This document shows, piece by piece, positions 48,595 through 64,000 of a stretch of 64,000 nucleotides of DNA. The stretch is from Aphelenchoides besseyi. Taxonomy: Eukaryota; Nematoda; Chromadorea; Rhabditida; Aphelenchoididae. A model generated the notes under the pieces. That model made no database searches. It saw nothing but the letters and a program-made list of their open reading frames with translations, and was not told the origin of the DNA. Position numbers and translations under genes: made by a program. How positions within the stretch are numbered: the first letter of the stretch is position 1; each line of letters opens with the position of its first letter. The stretch is from the NCBI GenBank assembly GCA_024699855.1, contig JAMPIQ010000001.1, positions 8,742,001 through 8,806,000 of the forward strand, written 5' to 3'.

Positions 48595-51500
48595 CTATTG
48601 AAAAGAGGTTTCGCTGGACGGTGTTGATGCTGTGTTGTTCTTTATGGACATTCCAACTTCGCGAATCGATGAGATCGTCTTCTTCAACCACTGATTTTCG
48701 CTATTCGGCGGTTTTGCCATCTGAAATCAATCGACGTTGTTGATTGTTCTCTATTCAACTGACCTGATGGACTAAGCCTTGATTCTGACATTGCGATTCA
48801 ACCAACGCCAACTTCGTATCAACGAGTTCCGACTCGACGTGCTTCAAACTTCGCTCATACTCGTCGATGAGACCCATGAGGAATTTGATTGGCTAAAAGT
48901 AAAAACTGAAATGCTGAACAAAATCAATTGACTTACATTTTCGCCCATGATTGCCGAAGGTGTGAGTTGAGATTTCCGACCGTTTGCAACATCGCCATTT
49001 TCAAACGACGGTCTTGGAAGATCGATATTTGTCATAAACTGACGTAAATCAACAGCGTTTTTTGAACAACTCGGACAATTGGACATGACAGAAAAAAGCG
49101 AACTCGACTTCTTTCTGAACTCCTGCCGATCAACTTCGTATAAAGAGCAAACTCGTTCGTATCGATCCGATATTCCTTGAAGACGATCGATCTCCGATGT
49201 ACAAGTTTCTTTCAACTAAAATCAATTGATTAGTTAATAGCGCTGAAAGTTCTCGCTTACCAAAACCTCTTGTTCTCTTAACACGTTGATTTCGTCCTGA
49301 AGGTCTTTACATTCAGTCATCCGCTTTTGTTCGCGAGCAATCGCGTTTTCCAGTTTGTCTTCGGTCTAAAGCAGAATTCATTGAAAAAAGCGAGTTTTAG
49401 ATAACCTCGTCCAGACGATGTCGCAGATCGATTTTGCTGGTCACTAATTCACGAGCCATATCGTCGTTTTCTCTCTCCAATCTCATAATCGTCGCGTCTT
49501 TAGCCGCACAATCTCGTTTCAAACGTTCAACCGGATCCAAACTTTCCATTTCAATTCGCTTGGCATTTCGGTAAGCAGTCTCATAGACAGCAAGACGTTT
49601 ATGTGAGATCTAAACTCGCACTAACAAACAGTAATAGAATGACACTTACCTTCAATTTAACGGCATCGTTAATCAGCGCACGTGCCGCAGTTTCAGTTCG
49701 GTATTTTCGCGGTAATGTGACGCGAAAATATTTCAGAATTCCTTCGAAATCCAACATAAGCAAATCGTTTTTGGAGTCTTGTAAAAGTGCCAACGCGACA
49801 TGGAAGATCGTGTTGATTCCTTCGGCTAAGAAAAGGTCGATAATAAAAAAGACCATCTGGAGTGGGAACTTTGCGGTGAAAAGCGTCAAGAACCACTGAC
49901 TTGCGTACATGTGTGATTCAATGTTGTTATCCAGGAAGTGACGATGTAAATGTGGAATGTAATCCTGGAATTCGAAGTGCCAACTGATAACTACCAATTA
50001 AACGGCTTACTTGAATCAATTTTTCCAATTGAAATAAACGCAAATGAAGCGTTTCAAAGCCTTGCATAAACAGACTTCGTAACTCATAATCGAACATAAT
50101 TTTCACCAAACAACTGAACGCTTTTTCTTCTTCCATCTAAACAAGCGAAATAATTCACGATTAAGCAACTTACGTGCAAAAGCAAAGCAGCGGCCAAGAA
50201 GCTGATTCCTTGACAATAAATGACTTCCGTATCGAAAAGTGAATATGCTTTGCAGATGTTGAATAGGGACTCCTGTCCTTTTCCATTTGTTTCTTTGAAG
50301 AAATCATGGGCCGGAAATGTTCGATGAATATCCCGACGTATCACTGGTTCACTTATACAATCTTTTTCGAGCAGTGAATGATAAGCGGCTGTGAGGGTCT
50401 CATCATCACAATTTGATAGCAACGTCCAAACTTCGCTCCTCAACATATCGGGAACTCCGCTTTGCAAGAGCGATTGTAATTCTGGAGGTCGACTAAACAA
50501 GCAGGATTGCAATCGAACGTAACAATACAAACCCTGTGATGTCGGTTCTCCACTTGTTAAGCAAGGACCTCCATTCTTCCAAAACTTCCGCATCACATTC
50601 CCGATTGACGGCTCCCGAACCCGACAACAGCGGCTCATCGCTATCTAAACACGACACTAGAAAGTAAATTCACAAACTCAATTACCCGACTCATCGTCGT
50701 TGATCGGCTGGATCAATTGAACGGGCATCTTTTCTATCTGCATCTTTCCATTGGCCGCCAATTCCAATGATCGTTGTCGTTGTGCGGCCGATTGAACGCT
50801 CGTGATTTTCGCTTTCCCGTCAGTCACCTGCAAATTTGAAGTCAATGGCTGGAAACCAAATGGCCGTTGCATTCAAACGGCAAACGACACGTTTAATTCC
50901 AACAATTCGAATTGATTTCTCTGCTTTACACAAAACTTGGGAATCGCAAAGATCCTCGTCTGTGAATCGGTTTGTGGAAGCTCGTTCGAAACACACAAAA
51001 ACGTCTGCTCGACAGCATTCAAAGGTTAATCTCGCCGTTTTTCTCTCGCCAAACTTCCGACTCTGTTCGCCGTTTTAATCACAACAATGACCTTGACGCC
51101 AAAATCAAAGCGCATTAATAAATGGCTAATTTGAACAAAAGGTTTTCTTGATTTCCACTTTTTCTTTTACAGACTCTTCAACACCCGCATGAATTGATTC
51201 CCAGAGGACTCGGACAGAAAAGCAAAATGCTATAAACTATTGGGTGGTTTGTTTATTTGAGCACAATTCTTCGCATTTCCTTCTTGACTCACCAGCAGTT
51301 GCATGTAAAATCGTTCGGTCACGGGAACTCTTTCCACTTGACAAAAACTTTCCATCTGATGCACGACTCGGGCCCTACATTCCATGTTGAAACGAACCGA
51401 TTCGTCCACTCCGTCCAAAATCATATCAACGGCAACGGTCATAAACGCGCGTGTTTCTGAACTTTCTTTTGTTCTAGTTCGATACGTTGACGACCAACCT

Positions 51501-52604
51501 TTCGGGGTTTCGATGTTCAAAACTTCGAAGTTTCTTGCTCGTGGATTCCACGGTGCTTGAATCTCGTAAGCTCGGGAGTTGCCGATTCGTTTGAAATGTT
51601 GGGTATCGAGAAGCTGCATATCCGATTCGCGTAGATATCGACCAGCAGCCAAAAGAACTCCAAAAACATTCCTAACGTGCAATTCCCGAGGACCATCGAT
51701 GTGCTCAACTACCGCAACCACTCGACGTTTTCGATCTTTTCGCAATTTAAAACAGTTTGTTTCTACGGGGCAATACGAGTAACCATTCTGTACATCATCA
51801 TCCTCCTGAATTCGAATGTCATAACGCAAATTTTCTTATAACTCACTCGTATTTCCAAGCGCATTTCGAATTCATGATCTTCGATCACGCTCGTTCCCGC
51901 AACCGTTGGACATTTCGAGTCGAAAACACGTTGAAAACATTGGAGCATATGTGCGACCGGAAAAACGATTATAAGAACATTTTGCTTAATGCAAACGTGT
52001 TTTTGTCAACGAAAATTCATGAGCCGTTTCGTCGAGTCATCGTTTCATTTGAAAAACAAAAAACGATCTCCGTTTGTGACTTCGTCATCAAACGAATTGT
52101 TAACTCACCACTTGGGCCGAAGTGCATCTAAAGACGTGACATTGGTTTGTTTGATCGGGTGTTCGAATCTTCTGAGTGAAAGAAAAGGCGATGCAGTTTT
52201 GTTGCTTCGTGTCTCTCAGTCCACAGGTACAACAGCGAATTTGGCAGATCGGGAATCTGCGAATCTCCGATTCTCCATCGAGTAAACTGAAAAATATTCT
52301 CAACTTTAAACGAAACCTTCTCACCGAATGGCTCCTTTGTAGTGAGACGGGACCTCGACTTTCACTGTCATGGCTCCATCTTGAATTTCCTCATTCAACT
52401 GCGAGATAATTTGAGAAACCTCCGATTCATCTCGTGGCTCTTTGACCGTCGCGGAGCCCAAATAGGAAACCTGGAAATTGAGTACGAACAATACATGAAT
52501 TAACTTACGCTGTTGAAAACCGTGGACGAGAAGTTGGAAGCCGCACTACTCGATCTCGACGATTCCCGTCCATCCGGCGAATTTATTGAACCCTCGGTGC
52601 TCAT
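48595..52604 (-). CDS. RABGAP1: Rab GTPase-activating protein RABGAP1 (TBC1D11 type)
   Basis: Stimulates GTP hydrolysis by Rab proteins. About 15 exons, roughly 1,000 residues, close to the family length. The start at 52604 opens a Ser-rich leader and a PTB domain (VSYLGSATVKEPRDESEV; NCIAFSFTQKIRTPDQTN; CHVFRC). The middle domain (DUF3694, 51800-51300) has NCFKLRKDRKRRVVAVVEH and SDMQLLDTQHF. After the acidic phrase DSDEPLLSGSGAV comes the TBC domain (50500-49650). It has the arginine finger RDIHRTFPAHDFFKE and glutamine finger VIYCQGISFLAAALL, then SHMYASQWFLTLFTAKFPLQMVF. Both catalytic residues are present. A coiled coil (49600-48780) and the conserved end NQWLKKTISSIREVG finish the protein, matching the human C-terminus. 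The PTB end, near 51990, is the least certain exon boundary. An acceptor lies 2 nt before the ATG. Confidence 0.95.
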
Positions 52605-53358
52605 CGCTGAAATCCATCTGGTAATTCGCTTCGAACATTCGCAAAAAGCGAACTGACAAAAACACGCGACAGAAACACGAAATGCCGATGAAACAGATAC
52701 ACACGATGAAAAGCGAATTCAACGACCGCCGTCATTTGAGCACCACAGAGTTGGAGGATGGAAACACAAAGCGAAGACCGATTTCGCTTCGAACCAACAC
52801 GTTCACGTTCATTGTAGCCGTTTTTTGTTCAATTGATGAGCAGAAATGATAACAAGAGAGACGAACAGATTATTTGTGGCCAGTGGCTCATGGCCAAACG
52901 GTTCGTCTCCTCCATATCGGGAATCTGCGTCAACTCTTCCGCTTCGACTTTTCTTCTTCATCGGCTGCGCACACAAACAAGTTGCTGGGAAACTCATTAG
53001 TTGTTTTATTTGATTTGATTTTTGTTCTCTTCTCAGTATAACTTTCTTTTATTCAAACTCATGTGGAGGTTAGATTTGCGATAAAAAAAGGAAAATTTGG
53101 GAAAAGAAGCGTTTCCACAAACGTGATTAACTTACAAAAACTGTTAGAGCGTATTGGGAGATTGAAAGAAACAAAATTGACATTTCGAGGCAAATAATCA
53201 AAAGGCAAATAGTCGAGTGAGGGCACTAAACGATCAGAATCTATGTGATGGGATATGAACGAAAATGCCAAAGCACAGAAATTGGGCAGTTCGACAGTCT
53301 AAAGGTGCTGAGGCAAGTGGAGAAAAAATCTGCAAACTTTGTAAAACATGAATTGAAA
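52605..53358. other. Gap between arrestin 3' end and RABGAP1 start
   Basis: This stretch of 754 bp separates two minus-strand genes. The left part is the RABGAP1 upstream region, the right part the arrestin 3' UTR. TTTATT near 53047, AATAAA on the minus strand, could end the arrestin message. No exon was seen. Confidence 0.45.
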
Positions 53359-55964
53359 TCACGCCTCTGTTAGTGGAACAGAGTTTTCAATATTGTCGGC
53401 ATCCGCTTGTTTCTTCTTCTTCAACAAGTCGGTATCGGATTGCACTTCGGCTTCTTCGTGATGTTCATTGGTTCCATTGTGATGACCGTTCGATTGAATG
53501 TTGCCGTCCGGTACTCCATTGGTCAAAACTTCCGTCTCGTCAGCTTCGGTTACCGTAACCACCGGTGAAGGTTGAGGTTCGATGAGACCGGAGTTGTTCG
53601 CATCTTCGAGCATTGGCAGAGTATCCGTATGTTCAACGGTTGTGGTTATCGCTTCATCGCCCGACTTCTGTTCAGTGACAGTGATTGTTTCGTGAATTGT
53701 CGCCGGACCATCACCATGCTGTTCGATTGTTCGAGTGGTTTTAGTGATTATCGTATGTTCGACAATTTCGGCGTCAGTATCAACTAAACAAGGTGTCATA
53801 CTTTGAATGTTATATTGTTGAACTTACATTGAGGAGTTGGTTGCAAATCGCGGACTTCAACTGGTGCTTTTTCTTCCTGTTTTTGGGTTTCTACTTCAGT
53901 AGCTTTCTGTTGCTTGACTTCGGCAGATTTCTGTCGTTTGGCTTCTTCTTTCTCTCGCTTCTTCTGCTCCTGCTCCCGCTTCTTATGTTCTTTGGCGTCG
54001 ATCTTTGCTTGGATCTTCTCTTGTTTTATCCGTTCCTTTTCTCTTTTAGCTGCTTCTTTCTCGAGCTTTTTCAGTTCCTTCTCTTCGCGCTTCAAGTCGG
54101 CTTTGCTTTTCTTCGGCGCTTCAGCATCTTCCATGGGCGGTATTTCGGAGGTCGATTGTAAAGCAATCAAACTTGGATCGGGTTCGCTGGTCCTTGTCTC
54201 ATTCAACGGTTCAACACTCAACGCGGGGCTTTCGTCCAGTTTTTGTTCGTCGAAAATCAACAACTCCTTTTCGACTTTCTTATCCACTTGATTATCCTTC
54301 TTCTGTTTCTTGCGAGCAGCTTGATCTTCGGATTTGCGACGTTTGGCTTCGGCGACTTCATCTTTTTTCGATTTCTTGTCGGGATTCCAAATGAGTTTGC
54401 CATTAGCTCCATAGGTTCCCAACGGCGGCCAGTTGTTTTTGCGCTCGTCGACTGGTCGTCGCGTGTATACTGGAATCAACGGTACGTAGCGATAATCCGG
54501 TTCTCCAACGTAGATCTTGTCTTGCTCATCCGGTTCAGCGTAATGATCGACCACTTTCTTTAAGTCTTTGGGAATGTCGCGTTGCAGAGTTTCGGTGGTT
54601 TCTGCGTCGACAAATTTCAACGGCACTTCTTCAGTACCACGAAGTGCATTTCGAACGTCTTCTGATTCCACCGGTCGAATGACGAACGGAACTTCGATTA
54701 TGTGTTTGCCAATTAGAATCTGGAAGTGGGAAAAAATAGAAACTGAATAGTTTTGTGTAAACTACCTGTAAAGCGTAGTGAACACGGAAAATTGGTTCTT
54801 TGCGAGATTGCGAAATGACCGATGGATGATCGAAGAGTTTCGAGGCTTGATCGTCGGGCGAAAGCTGAGGAGATGATTTGTCTTTCGGCAGCGATGCAAT
54901 TGCTAAAATCAGCAGTTTAGTTCTGATGCAGTTTCGTTGTGCTTACCAACAGCATTAGCACTCGAAAGTGGAACAGCGGAAGGAATTAGAATGGAGCCGA
55001 TTTTGATTGTATTTCGCGTTTTTTCAACGTTTGTTCCATCGACTTTAACTGATTTGACAACTCGCGCCGGATATTTCAAGGCGTCTGTGTCGCTGATTTC
55101 TGGTTTTGTCGTACGTTCGACAATATTACATTGAATCTGTAGATACGAACCAGTTACTTTCTATTGGCTATCATTGAAACTCACGTTATGCGCAATTCGC
55201 TCGTCATTGAGGTTGTCGACAAGAAGTCGTGCTTCGATATTGTCACCGGCGTAAAAGACGCGTTTTGGCATCACAAGTTCGATGTATGTTTGTCGTTTGC
55301 AACAACAACCACCGCTCGTGAATGTACGACGCCACGTATACGGTTCCTCGAACTCCGGATTAACTGCAGCGACGGTTTCAACATCGTAGACAGAAAAATG
55401 TCTCTTCGAAATGTACACCGGCTAAATAGGAGAAATAATGAGAAACATAAAAAAAAACGAACCGAATGATTTTCAGAAGTTTGAAATGTTACACGAGCAA
55501 AATAGCGAACAAAAGCATTTGGACCACCTTCATAAGAAGTTGGACAACCTAATGGTAGGACGAAAACAAATGGTAGTGAGTATTCTGCAAACCAAAGATC
55601 ACATTGACCTTCAAAATCTTCGCACTCACCGAAATCTTTTTGCCACGTAAAATGGCCAGGATCTGCTTTTCCGGGTGGTCGCTCCAAAAGAACGAAATCT
55701 TTGTCGAAGAACACCTAAAAGCTTTCGAATTGCTGTACGTCAAATCGACTGCTCACTCACGTTTTCGACTTCATGTCCCTTCTTGTCTTTGTTGACTGCA
55801 CGACCTTTGAATTGAATTCGAATCACGTCGATCACGGCTTCGCGTTTGAGTTGAATTTTGACATGACCGCAAATACGATCTCCACCGCGAAATATGGGAC
55901 TTGCACCGCCATCAAGTTCCACACGAAAGTGTGTGAACAACTCAGAGGCCGGTGTAGGACTCAT
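53359..55964 (-). CDS. Alpha-arrestin (ARRDC type) with long charged tail
   Basis: Arrestin-domain adaptor, of the class that usually links membrane cargo to ubiquitin ligases. Eight exons, about 762 residues. The N-domain starts MSPTPASELFTHFRVELDGG and continues with GGDRICGHVKIQL, VIDVIRIQFKGRAV, the polybasic/aromatic exon around FTWQKDFGEYSLPFVFVLP, and YFARVTFQ. The C-domain includes TYIELVMPKRVFYAGDNIEA, VKSVKVDG, IGSILIPSAVPLS and PIFRVHYALQILIG. A tail of about 330 residues follows. First comes WPPLGTYGANGKLIWNP, then a long run of Lys/Glu/Arg-rich sequence (54330-53920) that should form a single helix or coiled coil, then a Thr/Glu-rich end. No PPxY motif for NEDD4-type ligases was seen, which is unusual for the class. 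A 45-nt leader after an acceptor at 56010 precedes the ATG. Confidence 0.88.
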
Positions 55965-58900
55965 TTCAGCTCTTGAACTGTCGAACAGAAGTCGACTGAA
56001 CTGTTTTGCCTGAAGAAAAGAAGTGAGTGAACGGCACACTTTCCACCAAATTGACACGCACCAATTATAAACACGGAAAGAGAGAACAACCCAAATACCC
56101 GCGCAAACAACAACCAAATGGTTATGACCCGCGGTAAATCTCTTCCGAAACGAGAGTATTCGCAATCGACAACTAGATATTGAGAAGCGTGAATGATCGG
56201 TCGGATTAACCGTTCCGCAAGCTCGCGCGCTGTTTATGACCATTCCGCTTTTTCATCAACTGCCGACCCACAGCGATCGAGAGATTACGACGCGATCGCT
56301 GTACTCGAAATCTCAATGGAAGCAACGGTCAAATGGCAACAAGGAGCGTGAATCAGCAGTTGCAATTGAATAGAAGAAAAGTTTTTGTTTCGCTTCAAAA
56401 GTCGAGATTCAATGAGCGAGTTTACGGTCCAACTCCGGCAGCTGCATTCGACGTTTCCATTAGTCGACGAATTTAATCGAATGACTCACTTCGTCCCCGA
56501 CCATCGAACATAAACAACTTGAAAAGTTCATTTGATCGAAGTTTCCACGAAAGTTTTCGATTCGGCAGTTGAACATAAAAACGAACAAACACCCGACTTA
56601 TCACGTTTGGTGATAAAAAACGGAGCGCATCTTTCGATCTCTTTCCTTCGATACCGAAATGAACCCACGTCTTATTGGGAACGAGAGGTGTTAGGGGCGA
56701 GTTCAACGAGTCTCCGCGTTATTGTTCCAACCACCATGTGCACATTAACGCCGACAAACCCATCATTTCGAATTAGTTTCCGGATGCCGAAACGAACCCA
56801 ATCGCCTTCGCGCTCCGAATCGTAAACTCGTGGCACACGTCTCTCGACTAAATGGAAAAAAATTTCGCCTCTCGACTTCTGGAGCGCGACGAAACGGACA
56901 CTTCGCGCGACTCTCCCGTTCGCTTAATTAAACCAAAAAAGAGCCGTGAATTCGAGCCAAATTCACATTCCAATTGATGATTATCGGCATTAGCATTGTG
57001 CAAAAGCGATTAAACGGAAAAACGTGTCGGCAGCAGAGAAAACGTTTTGGGTTTGGCAACAGCGATCGCTCTGCGGATTAAAAAGAATTCCGACGAACGA
57101 GCGGAACGTTTCCGACTTTCAAGCAAAAGACTCGAACTCATGAGATTCGGCTGTTGAATCACGTCATGACTCGAAGAAACGTCAATCTCCGTGATCCGAA
57201 CAGGCTCCCGAGTTCACGCCACGGGCCATCTGTCGGCCGTTCTGTTCGAAAGTCACGATGCCAAAAGATTTTTGCATTCGACTGCCGCGTCTTCGATACC
57301 GATTTTCTCAAGGCCGCCGTCGTTGGTTGAATGAGTTCGCGGATTACAGATGAACTCCTCCGCGATCCCCGACAACCACGAATCAATTCGAGTTCCTCGG
57401 TAGAAGAACAGAAAGTTTTCTGAGTGCTAATGCGGGAGTTTCAATCAATCGACTTCAGGAAGTCGCCGAACGGCCGTCCCGCTGCGAAATCAAAAAGACT
57501 AACTGGTTGGTTACAATAAGATCCACGGCTCCTCGAAATCCCAAATGACCGGATGGCAGAAAGACTATCGATCGTCGGGCCATTAAAATTTTGAGTAACA
57601 AAAAACGCCGCTCAAAAGCAATTAATTTCTGAACGGATTCGTGGAGCGAATGTCGAGAAGCCAAAAGAGAAAACGTTTTCACTGTAAACCAAAAGCTCTG
57701 GACACAACCAACCGACTGTTCCCCGACGAAACGATTGGCATCAACAAGAATTTCGGTGTTCTTTTCGCTTCGTGTCAAATTGATTTACGTCAAATTGAGC
57801 GCGATCGGACAGCCGTTTCCCTCCGATCATCGACGCATTCCAACAACAAAAATTCCATAAAAACTCGTCAGCCAAAAGCGCAATTTTCAATCAGCTGCCA
57901 AAACATTTCCGTCAGTTTGGTCCCGAGTACTCAGTCATCATCAGAGCGGCGAAGCAAAAATAATCGTAGAGCAGTTGCCAATTCTGTGAGTCATGCAATA
58001 CACTCACCTATTTGTCTATTAATGAACTCCAACGACCTCCAACACGCAAATCCGATCGGCGGCGTTTTCGTTTGAATTTGGCCGTCGAAGCGAAAGCAAA
58101 ATCCGATGGAATGAAACCTCCGAGTGACCTTTTGCGTGTCGAGCGATCCTTCACGCCCTCAAGTCCATCGGCCGGACACAAACAACCTCGAAAATCAAAC
58201 CGAACAAACGAGTTCGAAACGTCGAGCTTCTGCGCCTACAAAAAATTTTGGCTGCGAAACGATCAGAAGTTCACGAGAGTTTTTGTTTGCTTTTGTTCGG
58301 TAGTTAAACGTGGAAATTTGACGAAAAGCTGAAATTCAACGCGCTTTTCGAATTGGATTTTCGAGGCGCATGAAACGGCCACAGAGCACCTGCGAAGGTC
58401 CATCGAAAAGACCCACGCATTTCGTGCGCGAAGTCACTTCCAAAACGTGTAAATTCGTGAGTTGCGGTCGACGCGTAAACGCGACTAATTAAAAAACAAA
58501 CAATTTCACGTGCGTCGTCGTACGAAACGTTTTTGGAAACGTAAAAACGATTGGAAATGAGAAAACGCCAAAAAATCAGAATCCGTTTCAACGTCTCTCA
58601 ACAACTTCGCTGAATCACAACGTCCGTGACCACACGCAAAAAAGTTGTTGTATAGTTGCATGCGTCGGGAATTAAGCCAAAAATTATGACTAACATCAAT
58701 CAAAAAAAAGCGCGAACGTAAACCGTGGTCAAGAAAAAGCAAAAGTGACGCTGGAATTGCCAAAATGTGTCCGTCCAAGTGCTTTTCGCGCGGTTTTTTG
58801 AGTGGTCGCAGCCAAAGATACACAGGAATACTTTTTGTTTTTCCATTAGGTCACCGCACTGCTTACACTCGACACAGACAGCAACTCACCGACGTTCATT

Positions 58901-60269
58901 GAAAGGCAATGGAACGGAATTTGAGATTTCCGGCATTCAGTTGGCAACCGATCGCCACTATCGATCTCCATCATTCGGCCATTTAACTAGAGAGGCGGTT
59001 TACAACGCCAGGAAGATCGAACGACCGGCTCGAGATTAACTCGGAGCCTCAAATTGGAAACATTTGTGGTCGAGAACAAATGTGCATCGGGATCGGTGTC
59101 AGCGATAAAGTCGAGAGTAATAAAAAGTCTCTTATTTATGCCAATTCCAAGACCAACAGCAATGGGACAAACGTTTAAATGTTCCGCTTCAGCTTACTGA
59201 TTACCGACAGTCCCTTGAGATTCTACATGATAGGCCGCTCATTTGCCTTCGACCAAACGAACGGAATGGTCATTTCTCATCGTTCTCGGACATGTCATCC
59301 GCAATCCCGCTTGTCAATCGCAACATAAGGTCGCCAAATCCCCAAAGTGCCAAAAATGCAAAACCATTGGCTAAACCGCGAAAGTCTCAAATTGCAATCA
59401 GATTCGAAAAACACTTGCCAGCGGATTTCAAACGTCCGACCAATTACAAGCCGCTTTGTAATTAGAAAAGAAAGTCTTCAACATAAACGTGCCCATCAGT
59501 TTACGGTCTCGTGGAGCGGAAACGAATCGTAGGTATTCGGGCAGTTTGCCAAGTTCTATAAACGAACGGCTGTTGCGTGTTCACGTGTTTCTCGTGTGGT
59601 TGAAAGAGAGCAAAAACGAAGAGTACAATTTCGACCGTGAAGATTAAACCACTCATTAGCGTCAATTTGCCAAGTCGTTTCCATGGCGATGCGAATGAAC
59701 GTGAAAAGAAAACGAAATGGACGTCCGAATTAGCGGTCGATAAATCGGATTGTTCAGCTGAAGCCGACGGATTTGCCAACTCGACTTCATCGACACTGCT
59801 TCTTTTTCGGAGATGCGAAGAAGACACGAAAATCGCTCATGCATATTCGATTTGGCGAATAAATTTCGAAGTGTGAAACAAAGAACCAAAACTCCCGTTT
59901 CCATTCAACACCGCGATTTTCGTAAAATTCACATCAACAACCGTGGAATTATGTCCACGATCTTAATACAGTATCCAATTGAAAACGAAAGAAGAGTGAC
60001 TTTAGTGTAATAGATCAGTTCGAAAGCTTCTGGTTGTCCGTTAGATATGAGCTTCTGTTCGAACTACCGAATGAATAGCGATGAAATAACTCGATGGGTT
60101 TTTACTGCAGACGTGTGCTTTCCTTGACAACTTTCACGTTGACGTCTGTCTCTCTCGAAGGGAACCGCCAAAATTCGATTGGCTAAACGACTCGCGGAGT
60201 TTGGCTGCTTATTTCTTCTGAGCAGTTGCGGTTGATGCTGGTGCCTTAATTTCTGTTTGCTCATTCGAA
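55965..60269. other. 4.3-kb divergent intergenic region
   Basis: This region lies between the divergent starts of the arrestin (-) and U2SURP (+) genes and should contain both promoters. Several long open frames occur on both strands (for example 57641-58075) but they overlap each other, show no family resemblance and have no splice partners. No RNA gene or repeat was recognised. Confidence 0.45.
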
Positions 60270-63542
<3,273 letters not shown>

Positions 63543-64000
63543 AAAGACTAACGTTTTTAAAAATCAGACTTCAAGTTTGCGTTTATTCGAATTGTTACAA
63601 TTATTGATATTTTATTTCGTTTGCAGTAAAAGTTAACATACTCTCTTTTTAATTATGACCAATGAGTGACCGTAGCTATGAAACCAACCAACAGTTTGCC
63701 ATTTCATATAGCTATACTTGAAGACTGGTAGTCAACCACTTTGATGTTATATTCAGAGTACGATTTGAGTCTCTTCTTTTGCCGCCAATTTTCTTATCAA
63801 AGTTCAAGAATAGCAAAGAAATAGTTAAGGAATTAATTCGGACGTAAAGGCAACTTATTATCTTTCAAATCAGTGGGTATCTCTCGTCATTTCAAGGCGC
63901 AGTCGCTGAACAAGGTGGTTAAAAGAAGGAACGTTCCACGAAGTACCGGGAGTGCTCTTTTCGAATAATCGGTTTTTGAGGGTTTTGAGATGGTGGTGAC
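63543..64000. other. Right edge downstream of U2SURP
   Basis: This AT-rich 458-bp stretch should hold the U2SURP 3' UTR. No canonical AATAAA is obvious on the plus strand close to the stop. I see no exon of another gene before the window ends. Confidence 0.45.

Noticed and set aside
57641..58075. 144-codon plus-strand open frame between arrestin and U2SURP
   Set aside because: It has no family resemblance, no splice partners and overlaps minus-strand frames of similar length; likely chance.

Overview
The window is eukaryotic and looks nematode-like. Its genes are split by many very short introns (about 36-50 nt). A receptor guanylyl cyclase has an extracellular domain that reads like the nematode GCY family. 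The YAP-type coactivator has one WW domain and the Notch-type receptor has few EGF repeats, as in nematodes. Several genes carry a clean 3' splice acceptor only 2-45 nt upstream of the start codon, as expected if messages are spliced-leader trans-spliced. Splice acceptors are not strongly biased to TTTTCAG, so I would guess a lineage outside the Caenorhabditis group (perhaps Enoplea), but that is inference. Nothing bacterial or viral was seen.

Layout. 1.4-2.4 kb (-): small gene whose C-terminus is a mariner-type transposase DNA-binding domain. 2.6-6.5 kb (-): receptor guanylyl cyclase. 6.9-8.0 kb (-): CTU2. 8.2-9.3 kb (+): COP9 signalosome subunit 6, followed after 211 bp by mitochondrial intermediate peptidase (9.5-12.1 kb, +). 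12.8-15.1 kb (-): YAP/Yorkie. 15.1-21.6 kb: no gene seen. 21.6-26.1 kb (-): secreted Thr/Ser/Asn-rich mucin-like protein. 27.4-30.0 kb (+): fatty-acid transport protein / very-long-chain acyl-CoA synthetase. 30.2-33.2 kb (-): a candidate operon TRAPPC4 - LAMTOR4 - unrecognised basic protein with a KEN box. 34.2-40.8 kb (+): non-muscle myosin II heavy chain. 41.3-45.5 kb (-): Notch-like receptor. 48.6-52.6 kb (-): RABGAP1-type Rab GAP. 53.4-56.0 kb (-): alpha-arrestin with a long charged tail. 60.3-63.5 kb (+): U2SURP/SR140 splicing factor.

Most genes are conserved housekeeping or signalling genes with no shared pathway. The two head-to-tail clusters with about 0.2-0.4 kb gaps (CSN6-MIPEP and TRAPPC4-LAMTOR4-KEN protein) look like nematode operons. 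The least ordinary items are the transposase-domain fusion gene, the Notch-like receptor with EGF repeats running straight into the NOD region without LIN-12/Notch repeats, the KEN-box protein, the arrestin tail, the myosin tail that stops early, and a group of AP-1-type sites in the gene-free region upstream of YAP. Gene models were spliced by eye from frame, GT/AG sites and family conservation; boundaries of a few exons remain approximate.
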